A DNA stretch of 64,000 nt from the NCBI GenBank assembly GCA_907164885.2, contig OU015499.1, positions 159,337,489 through 159,401,488 on the forward strand. Direction: 5' to 3'. Shown in pieces: positions 33,788 to 40,318 of this stretch (positions within the stretch are counted from its first letter, which is position 1; each line of letters opens with the position of its first letter). The DNA comes from Dolomedes plantarius (taxonomy: Eukaryota; Arthropoda; Arachnida; Araneae; Dolomedidae). The notes beneath the pieces were generated by a model. It ran no database searches, was not told where the DNA came from, and saw only the letters and a list, made by a program, of their open reading frames with translations. The position numbers were made by a program, and so were the translations under genes.

Positions 33788-34339
33788 TCATCCGAGAGAC
33801 ATTTGTTTCAAGAAACAGAGGTTGAAATAACATTCATCGGAACAGGTGTGATGTTCTCGGACAAATCCTCTCAGATGGACGAATAGAGTACGATCCTTTC
33901 GAGCCTCCTCCAAAAAAAACAGGGCAAAGCTGTTGGGATCCCATTCAGGATACCTGTGCAGATCCGGAAGAGGTTTCGAGTCTGTAAAAGTCTGAATTGT
34001 CATGCATCCCCCGGGGCAGAATCTCCCGCGATCCAATCTTTCCTGGATAATTTCGTGCACTCGCCTCAGAAATTTGCGGTTCCGACTTTTCAGAGGCTCC
34101 CTTTCCATATACATCATAAGGGTCTGGTAGTTGTACAAACTACCCAATTTTTCAAACCAAAATGTCTGATATTCTTTATAGTCGGCCCGACATACAGGGC
34201 ATTGACGTATACCTCCCTTCACGTATGCTGCTGACAGGCAAACGTCGTGCATCCTATGATGTGTCGCACACTCTATCATGACAAAAAATATGCTGGATTC
34301 CAGCACGGGCTCGTGGCAAATAGCACACACGTCCTCCAT
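33788..34339 (-). CDS. RING-H2 protein (183 aa)
   Basis: The RING finger occupies residues 5-50: C5-X2-C8, C24, H27/H28, H31-X2-C34, C47-P-V-C50, ideal for an E3 ubiquitin ligase. The rest (51-183) has aromatic and charged segments (FWFEKLGSLYNY, then RFLRRVHEIIQERLDRGRF) and a second Cys/His group near the end (HHTCSDEC) that may bind zinc; I do not recognise it. The start at 34339 was preferred to the in-frame ATG at 34378, which lies too close to the TATA-like element at 34386. The promoter region has CCAAT and CRE boxes. Viral RING proteins often target host restriction factors; that role is speculation here. Confidence 0.82.
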   Translation of the reverse strand: MEDVCAICHEPVLESSIFFVMIECATHHRMHDVCLSAAYVKGGIRQCPVCRADYKEYQTFWFEKLGSLYNYQTLMMYMEREPLKSRNRKFLRRVHEIIQERLDRGRFCPGGCMTIQTFTDSKPLPDLHRYPEWDPNSFALFFLEEARKDRTLFVHLRGFVREHHTCSDECYFNLCFLKQMSLG

Positions 34340-34385
34340 CTCGAGAGTCAGAATACAAAATGAAATGAATTTTCTCATAAGCGGA

Positions 34386-34453
34386 TTTTTATTGACGCGT
34401 CAGGAGGTTGCTGATTGGCTATGTGACGTCATGTCAAGAGGTTTCTGATTGGT
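34386..34453 (-). promoter_or_regulatory. Promoter of the larger RING gene: TATA-like, CCAAT x2 and CRE
   Basis: AATAAAAA (34386-34393) stands at the TATA position. Upstream on the minus strand are two CCAATCAG boxes (about 34411-34417 and 34446-34452) with a perfect CRE, TGACGTCA, at 34424-34431 between them. This is a well-formed Pol II promoter with inputs from NF-Y and CREB/ATF-type factors. Confidence 0.68.
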
Positions 34454-34641
34454 CAGATCTTTAAACAATTTGAGAATCCAACTTTGGAAACAACAAAAAA
34501 AAAGAAAACAATTTCTGATAGCTGTTGATTAAGAATACAATTTTGGAAACAAATATTAATAAAAGAGGAAATCAACACGCAATTCAAGTCTTATGCAAAA
34601 AAAAAAGTCTTATTCCCAAGGTTGTCAAGCATTTCTGTGCA

Positions 34642-34693
34642 AAAAAAATGGCCGGAACGTCCTTTTTTTTCAGGACGTTCCGGCCATTTTTTT
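34642..34693 (-). terminator. Perfect 22-bp hairpin 3' of the small basic protein gene
   Basis: The arms 34642-34663 and 34672-34693 are perfectly complementary with an 8-nt loop. On the gene strand it begins A7TGGCC and ends GGCCAT7, after GAGAGTA. It lies 41 bp below the stop codon at 34734, with no AATAAA between. Confidence 0.65.
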
Positions 34694-34733
34694 ACTCTCC
34701 CAACGAGGATGTTGGGGGAACCAAAAAAAAAAT

Positions 34734-35069
34734 TTAAAGTTCTTTTGGCACTTTGGGAATTTTGAAAGTCCCCCATTTTATCGGGGGTAATTTCAGAAAG
34801 TTTCTAATAGAATTTTCCTCCTTCATTCGCTCTTCTCGCGATAACTTTCGGGCATCAGGACACTGGAGAACAATTGGATTTGCAAGTTTAGCGGGGCATT
34901 CTTCTGGAATGTCGTCGATGACCGACGCCAATTTCTTACACGCCTCGACCAACAAAGGATTCTCCGGAACTGTTATTGAAAAGTCCAATTTCTTTCGACA
35001 CCTGTCGGTATTCCAAAAAACGCGGCGAACGGCCGGTTTCTTCGGAGCTCTGGGACAACTCGGAGCCAT
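34734..35069 (-). CDS. Small basic protein of unknown function (111 aa)
   Basis: The start at 35069 (MAPSCPRAPKK) lies about 38 bp below a clear TATA box. The N-terminal 30 residues are basic (KKPAVRR, RCRKK) and could be a nuclear localisation signal. The middle is acidic (IDDIPEEC), and the end is KLPPIKWGTF followed by KIPKVPKEL. An LQCPD motif near residue 74 is one residue away from the LxCxE pocket-protein motif. I recognise no family. It ends in one of the three hairpins and has the gene layout of its neighbours, which supports it being real. Confidence 0.62.
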   Translation of the reverse strand: MAPSCPRAPKKPAVRRVFWNTDRCRKKLDFSITVPENPLLVEACKKLASVIDDIPEECPAKLANPIVLQCPDARKLSREERMKEENSIRNFLKLPPIKWGTFKIPKVPKEL

Positions 35070-35106
35070 GACGTGTGAGATATGCAGACTGGAGCGCGAG
35101 CAATCC

Positions 35107-35114
35107 TTTATATA
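35107..35114 (-). promoter_or_regulatory. TATA box of the small basic protein gene
   Basis: TATATAAA in the context GGGTATATAAAGG lies about 40 bp before the start codon, with a C/T-rich initiator region (TCTGCATATCTC) downstream. Confidence 0.72.
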
Positions 35115-35647
35115 CCCAAACTGATATCGCCAAGTAGCCAACAAGTAGCGCCAAATACTAAACGATGATACAATATCTTTAAACCAATATGGGTAGAACA
35201 AGAAATGGCTGTAGACTGGAAGATTGTCGAAGGTTAAAAATCCAAGTTTGACTCTGAATCAATATTGCTTGAGACTATAGGAGATTGACTATGTATAAGA
35301 TACAAAGTTTTGTGGGGGTAGTATAAATCCAAGTATGATTCTGAATAAATATTGCTTGAGACTATAGGAGGTTGAAGATGTCCAAACAATGTCAAAAGAA
35401 TTTGTAATAATGTTTCTTATTTAGAATGTCCAAACAATACTCCAAGAGTTGATACAATATCCTTACTACAAACTAGCTTGATGAACCAATATCGGCAGAA
35501 TAAATGACTGCAGATCAACCGCTCTATATATACTCAGAGAATAGAAAAAAAAAAACAAATTTTTATTTCTGAATTTGGCTGAAAAATATTTTCTAAGATT
35601 TCCAAATCGAGTCCAATCTAAAAATGACGTCATATAAAATAAAACTT
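35115..35647. other. Intergenic region with direct repeats
   Basis: A segment of about 50 bp (TATTGCTTGAGACTATAGGA and flanks) occurs near 35240-35291 and 35327-35375. An AACCAATAT segment with similar flanks occurs near 35182 and 35482. At 35625 on the plus strand a CRE is fused to a TATA-like sequence (TGACGTCATATAAAA). No gene is supported. Confidence 0.6.
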
Positions 35648-35757
35648 TCAATGGCTGATCGGATCGATCGGAAATTTAATGATTCTGGATATGCCCCCGA
35701 CGATAGCCTTCCATCTGTGGCAATCCTCCTCTCTGCAATCACAACAACGTCCTGCAT
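35648..35757 (-). pseudogene. Duplicated 3' end of the 705-aa gene
   Basis: About 35 codons plus stop repeat the C-terminus of the neighbouring gene in frame, including CCDCREEDCHRWKA and the FPIDPISH ending. Similarity extends into the 3' flank to the TGACGTCATATAAAA element, found after both stops (35625 and 35892). It begins where an alternative acceptor (ATGCAG) could lie, but it is more simply a tandem duplication remnant or the end of a deleted paralogue. Confidence 0.72.
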
Positions 35758-35914
35758 TTTTTTTAATGTATATATTTATAAGATAAAAAAGAATTTACAA
35801 ACAATGTCAAGCGAATCTTTATTCAAAAGTTGTAGGTGTATTTACATAAGTTTCCATTCGTGGTTCGAGTAAGTTGTGTTTGGCGCCTAAATGACGTCAT
35901 ATAAAAGAAAACAT

Positions 35915-38032
35915 TCAATGGCTAATCGGATCAATTGGAAACTTAATTACCCTGGATATCCCCCCGACGGTAGCCTTCCATCTGTGGCAATCTTCTTCTC
36001 CGCAATCACAACAAGGTCCAGCATCGAAAGGTGTCATCAGCTTAAATCGTATGTTGTAAAAATAAATTTGAAATGATCGGGCCATCTGTTCGCATCTCCT
36101 CATGGTGTACGGGTCCACGACATGGATCCTGTTCACTTTGAATCTGTCAATGCATTTGGTGACGGAAGTGTTGTTCTGAAATCCGTCCATTGATATGCTC
36201 AATTTCCCGTCGCTTATCGTAAATCCTCCATTTTTCTCGATACTCAATACGGCCGTGGAAAAATGGCGCGTCACTTGTTTCTGAATTGGTTTGCGGTCGT
36301 GCCAGATGGGAGGGACGATGGCGAAAGGAATTATTCTGGCTATCCCGCAGATGGTCGCTTTCCACCTGTGGCAATTGAGTCGAAGGCAATACCTACAGGG
36401 CGTTACATCTGTATCTAGAATCTGTTCTGGAAGCATTTTTGGGAAATGTGAACTCTTATATCGAATCCATACATCCATGGCACACGAGTCTATGAGAAAA
36501 AGTTGTTTTATAACCATGCCGGAAACGTCCTGGTCCAAATGATGAAAAGAGTCGTCGTCTCGCGAGATGGATATTCTTCCGTTTGTGAGGGTGTATCCAT
36601 CTTCCTCAATAGCTAGAACAGCCACAACATTTTTATGAAAAGTCATTTGAAACTGGTTTGTTGTACAATTGGAGTAGTAGTAAGGTTTCTCGATACGACG
36701 CTTGAAAGATCCTCGTGCAGCAGGTGTCTCAGCAGGGGGCCTTCTCGAGTCAGGTGTCTCAGCAGGGGGCCTTCTCGAGTCAGGTGTCTTAGCAGGGAGC
36801 CGTCTCGATTCCTTAGCAGCAGGGGGGCGTCTCGATTCCTTAGCAGCAGGGAGCCTTCTCGAGTCAGGTGTCTCAGCAGGGAGCCGTCTCGAGTCAGGTG
36901 TCTCAGCAGGGAGCCGTCTCGATTCCTTAGCAGCAGGGGTTCGTCTCGATTCCTTAGCAGCAGGGGTTCGTCTCGATTCCTTAGCAGCAGGGGTTCGTCT
37001 CGATTCCTTATCAGCAGGGAGCCGTCTCGATTCCTTAGCAGCAGGGGTTCGTCTCGATTCCTTAGCAGCAGGGGTTCGTCTCGATTCCTTAGCAGCAGGG
37101 GTTCGTCTCGATTCCTTAGCAGCAGGGGTTCGTCTCGATTCCTTAGCAGCAGGGAGCCGTCTCGATTCCTTAGCAGCAGGGAGCCGTCTCGATTCCTTAG
37201 CAGCAGGGGTTCGTCTCGATTCCTTAGCAGCAGGGGTTCGTCTCGATTCCTTATCAGCAGGGGTTCGTCTCGATTCCTTATCAGCAGGGGTTCGTCTCGA
37301 TTCCTTAGCAGCAGGGAGCCGTCTCGATTCCTTAGCAGCAGGGAGCCGTCTCGATTCCTTATCAGCAGGGAGCCGTCTCGATTCCTTAGCAGCAGGGGTT
37401 CGTCTCGATTCTTCAGCAGGGGTTCGTCTCGATTCTTCAGCAGGGGTTCGTCTCGATTCCTTAGCAGCAGGGGTTCGTCTCGATTCCTTAGCAGCAGGGG
37501 TTCGTCTCGATTCTTCAGCAGCAGGGGTTCGTCTCGATTCTTCAGCAGCAGGGGTTCGTCTCGATTCTTCAGCAGCAGGGGTTCGTCTCGATTCTTCAGC
37601 AGCAGGGTCGATACAGGATTCCGATTCTTCAGCAGCAAGGTCGATACAGGATTCCGATTCTTCAGCAGCAAGGTCGATACAGGATTCCGATTCTTCAGCA
37701 GCAGGGTCGATACAGGATTCCGATTCTTCAGCAGCAAGGTCGATACAGGATTCCGATTCTTCAGCAGCAAGGTCGATACAGGATTCCGATTCTTCAGCAG
37801 CAGGGTCGATACAGGATTCCGATTCTTCAGCAGCAGGGTCGATACAGGATTCCGGTTTCTCTTCAAGCGGGGATTCTTCTCCTCCCTCGTCAGATGACAC
37901 ACTTTCATCATAGCAATTTTCTTTCAAATCGTCGGGTCCAAAATCCAATCCATCATGCTCCAATTCCATAGGCATATGGTATGAAAAATCATGATGTTCC
38001 ATGTCTGACAAACTGAGCACTGGCATATCCAT
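35915..38032 (-). CDS. Repeat-rich protein with duplicated Cys/His domain (705 aa)
   Basis: The start at 38032 lies about 77 bp below a TATA box; AATAAA follows near 35818. Residues 1-55 are acidic (HDGLDFGPDDL). About 56-145 is an 11-residue ESESCIDPAAE repeat, and about 146-439 a 9-residue ESRRTPAAK/ESRRLPAAK repeat, strongly basic and surely disordered. The C-terminal 266 residues hold two related units of about 115 residues, each with a GRISIS or GKLSIS strand, a D..TM..-type middle and the motif CX2CX4CHRWKAT (C546, C549, C554, H555; C674, C677, C682, H683). The motif looks zinc-binding and is new to me. An acidic head, basic disordered centre and paired zinc modules suggest a nuclear or nucleic-acid-binding regulator. 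No homologue is recognised. Confidence 0.75.
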   Translation of the reverse strand: MDMPVLSLSDMEHHDFSYHMPMELEHDGLDFGPDDLKENCYDESVSSDEGGEESPLEEKPESCIDPAAEESESCIDPAAEESESCIDLAAEESESCIDLAAEESESCIDPAAEESESCIDLAAEESESCIDLAAEESESCIDPAAEESRRTPAAEESRRTPAAEESRRTPAAEESRRTPAAKESRRTPAAKESRRTPAEESRRTPAEESRRTPAAKESRRLPADKESRRLPAAKESRRLPAAKESRRTPADKESRRTPADKESRRTPAAKESRRTPAAKESRRLPAAKESRRLPAAKESRRTPAAKESRRTPAAKESRRTPAAKESRRTPAAKESRRLPADKESRRTPAAKESRRTPAAKESRRTPAAKESRRLPAETPDSRRLPAETPDSRRLPAAKESRRPPAAKESRRLPAKTPDSRRPPAETPDSRRPPAETPAARGSFKRRIEKPYYYSNCTTNQFQMTFHKNVVAVLAIEEDGYTLTNGRISISRDDDSFHHLDQDVSGMVIKQLFLIDSCAMDVWIRYKSSHFPKMLPEQILDTDVTPCRYCLRLNCHRWKATICGIARIIPFAIVPPIWHDRKPIQKQVTRHFSTAVLSIEKNGGFTISDGKLSISMDGFQNNTSVTKCIDRFKVNRIHVVDPYTMRRCEQMARSFQIYFYNIRFKLMTPFDAGPCCDCGEEDCHRWKATVGGISRVIKFPIDPISH
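36716..37860 (-). repeat. In-frame minisatellite of 24/27/30/33-bp units
   Basis: About 1.1 kb of tandem units all encode variants of ESRRTPAAK and, towards the N-terminal end, ESESCIDPAAE. Every unit is a multiple of 3 bp, so the frame survives unit loss or gain. For the same reason at least two plus-strand frames and another minus-strand frame stay open across it; these are shadows. Assembly length here may be unreliable. Confidence 0.92.
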
Positions 38033-38108
38033 GGCAAAGCAAAACGTCTTGTCCTGTTAACAGTAAAAAATACAATTAGAATGAATGCCAATCCAACCGA
38101 CATCAACA

Positions 38109-38116
38109 TTTATATA
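38109..38116 (-). promoter_or_regulatory. TATA box of the 705-aa gene
   Basis: TATATAAA in the context TAGTATATAAATG lies about 77 bp above the start codon. It lies just downstream of the T-rich tract that ends the structured-RNA unit. Confidence 0.65.
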
Positions 38117-38171
38117 CTACATGATTTGAGAAGAAAGAAAAAAGAAAAAAAAAGAAAAAAAAAAGAAAAAA

Positions 38172-38455
38172 AGATCAACTTTCCATGGGGTGTCTCAGAC
38201 CCTCGAGTCAAACAACTTCGAGGGTCGTCTCAGACCGTCGTCCTCCAGGTCCCTGGCCAGCCCAGAGGGGGGTATGCTTGGGTAGCGCCTGCCCCCCTGG
38301 ACATCCAACCAGGGACCCCGGGAGGTCTCGGACCCTGAGGTCAGGACCATCCCGGTTAGTCCAGAGGGGGGTATGCTTGGGTAGCGCCTGCCCCTCTGGA
38401 CTTGAGGGTTAGTTCTCCATCGGAGAACCACCCGCTCCGGCCGCAGCCGGAGAAC
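38172..38455 (-). ncRNA. Candidate structured non-coding RNA with six or more stem-loops
   Basis: A TATA box at 38481-38488 predicts a minus-strand transcript from about 38455. It would run through tightly packed inverted repeats: 38435-38452 (7-bp stem, 4-nt loop), 38412-38428 (7 bp), 38360-38400 (10-bp stem), its duplicate at 38261-38300 enclosed by a perfect 9-bp stem (38248-38256 with 38309-38317), and 38198-38226 (9 bp). A 34-bp core is identical between the two central hairpins. The unit ends in a long pyrimidine tract with T-runs (38128-38172). Frames across it lack a consistent ATG context and are repeat-derived. It could be a viral-type non-coding RNA or a pri-miRNA; this is unproven. 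Confidence 0.55.
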
Positions 38456-38480
38456 TGAAGATTTCAGCGTTGGAGGCCTC

Positions 38481-38488
38481 CTTATATA
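38481..38488 (-). promoter_or_regulatory. TATA box of the structured-RNA unit
   Basis: TATATAAG in the context CGGATCGTATATAAGGAGG nearly duplicates the activator gene's core promoter (GGATCGTATAAAAGGACG). Confidence 0.7.
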
Positions 38489-38628
38489 CGATCCGAGTGA
38501 AACGCAGCGGCCCCTGGCGGATTTTTGTCAGTATGCCTTCAGATCTCGAAGACAGAAGACGTGCTGGGATTGAACTCCCAATGTTAAAATATACTTTGCG
38601 CTATAACGTTGGAATGCATGGACTGATC

Positions 38629-38990
38629 GACTTGAAATTTTTATAAGGGGTAGGGTTTCGTATAAGGCTCATATTGATCCCTCTACTAGGGGGTACATGA
38701 CCCTTGTAACTTTGCAAAAAATGACTTTAGAAATTTCTTTCTGTAATATCTCTCGAACCAATGATCCCAGGGGCTTGAAATTTTTATAGTATATAGAGTG
38801 TGATAGGATGTTTAAGATGACCCTACAATGGGGTCTCCAGGACCCTTGGAACTTTGCCAAAAATGGCTTTAGAAATTTCTTTCTGTAATATCTCTCGAAC
38901 CAATGACCCCAGGGGCTTGAAATTTTTATAGTATATAGAGTGTGATAGGATGTTTAAGATGACCCTCTACTAGGGGGTCCAGGACCCCCG
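38629..38990. repeat. Tandem repeat, 142-bp unit, about 2.5 copies
   Basis: Units share CTTGAAATTTTTATA, CTCTCGAACCAATGA and TTTAGAAATTTCTTTCTG. The first is diverged, the next two nearly identical, with a period of 142 bp. There is no coding sense. The repeat leads into the palindromic region. Confidence 0.85.
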
Positions 38991-39269
38991 GAAGTGGGTT
39001 AAAACAAAAATTTTGGAATATCACTTGGCCGAGTTGATTTTCGTACTGAGGGGGTCGAGTAGAGTTGAATGGTACTAACCGGAAGTCTCTACTTCCGGTA
39101 AAAGTTCTTTTGGGCCTAGACCCTCCATATTTGGTCACCTTAAAGACCAAGTGAAACCCTATCGAACGCCAAAATTTCAAGTCTCTGCGACAATTAGGAG
39201 CCGAGTTATGACGGTTTTACCGTTTTTTAAGTCGTACTTCCAAATTTTTGTATGGGGGGTCTATACCCC

Positions 39270-39486
39270 CCATGGTCGGCTCATATCGTGAAAGATCTCG
39301 TGAAACTCTATCGATTGGCACAAATCGGAACTCTCTACGACAATTAGAAGCCGAGTTATGACGGATTGAAATTTACCGGAAGTGAGTTTTAATTTTGTCA
39401 TAACTCGGCTTCTAATTATCGTAGAGAGTTCCGGTTACTTTCAATAGATAGAGTTTCACGAGACCTTTCAGATGAGCCGACCATGG
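39270..39486. repeat. Large imperfect palindrome 1, arms about 90 bp
   Basis: The left arm 39270-39362 and right arm 39397-39486 are complementary over most of their length, both ending in CCATGGTCGGCTCAT at the base. They share the core CTCTACGACAATTAGAAGCC. Outside the base are GGGGTCTA-type runs on both sides. Confidence 0.9.
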
Positions 39487-39663
39487 GGGTCTAGGCCCCA
39501 TAGAAAGAAAACCCGGAAGTGAGTAACTCGGCTCCTAATTGTCGTAGAGAGTTCCGGTTTGTACCTACGTACTCTACGGAACCCCCGCAATCCGAAAAAA
39601 ATATCGGCACCACTTGACTATGGAAATTACACTTCCAATGGAAATTAATGCCTGTTGCTCTGG

Positions 39664-39915
39664 ACCTAGACCCCCCCATGGTGAGCTCATCTGAAACGTC
39701 TCGTGAAACTCTTTCGTTTGGCACAAACCGGAAGTCTCTACGACAATTAGAAGCCGAGTTATGCCGATCTAAAGTGTTTTTAAATTTGTTTAAAATTTTT
39801 AAAAACACTTTAGATCGGCATAACTCGGCTTCTAATTGTCGTAGAGACTTGAAATTTTAACCCTAGATAGAGTTTCATGAGACGTTTCAGATGAGCTCAC
39901 CATGGGGGGTCTAGA
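39664..39915. repeat. Large palindrome 2, arms about 110 bp with 53-bp perfect stem
   Basis: The innermost 53 bp of each arm (39732-39784 and 39798-39850) are perfectly complementary with a 13-bp spacer. The outer arms continue with mismatches to GGTCTAGACCCC at the base. It shares its core with palindrome 1, and single copies of the core also occur at about 39183 and 39535. No transposase terminus or target duplication is seen. Confidence 0.92.
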
Positions 39916-40318
39916 CCCCATAGATCTGAACCGGAAAACAGATTATAGGATACCGGAAAACAGATCTATGGGGTCTAGTCCCCAACATATCAATCTGTGT
40001 GTTCTGTATATAATACATTAGAATTTACAACAGTATATATTCTTCAAATTTCTTTCCGTTTATTTACTGTGTAATAATGCTTTTCTCCGATTTTTCACAT
40101 AATGTGAATCAAACATTTCAAAACAGTTATCTGTGGACCTCTTGTAGTCAATCAGATACACGGATGATAAGGTCTTTTCCAGACCAACAGCTTTTAAATA
40201 TTGTATTACGAGATCGTAAACACGGAATAAAAATTCTAAACAAATAAATCCACACAGTTTCGATGTGATACTCCTTAAAAATTACATGTGAGAACAATTT
40301 TATATTTTCACAGAAATA

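Noticed and set aside
32969..34693. Bacterial Rho-independent terminators
   Set aside because: Form is similar (stem plus T-run), but the genes have TATA boxes, an intron occurs nearby and the flanks are animal transposons. Contamination by a bacterial contig is not supported.
36716..37860. CRISPR-like array of short repeats
   Set aside because: The repeats are contiguous, have no unique spacers and encode an in-frame peptide repeat; the window is eukaryotic.
36635..37913. Three further open frames of about 400 codons across the repeat tract
   Set aside because: All tandem units are multiples of 3 bp, so any frame without a stop in one unit stays open; these have no promoter or non-repeat domain, unlike the 705-aa frame.
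38195..38431. 78-codon minus-strand frame in the stem-loop region
   Set aside because: Its repeated peptide only reflects the duplicated hairpin, and the frame has no continuation or domain; the region is better read as structured RNA.
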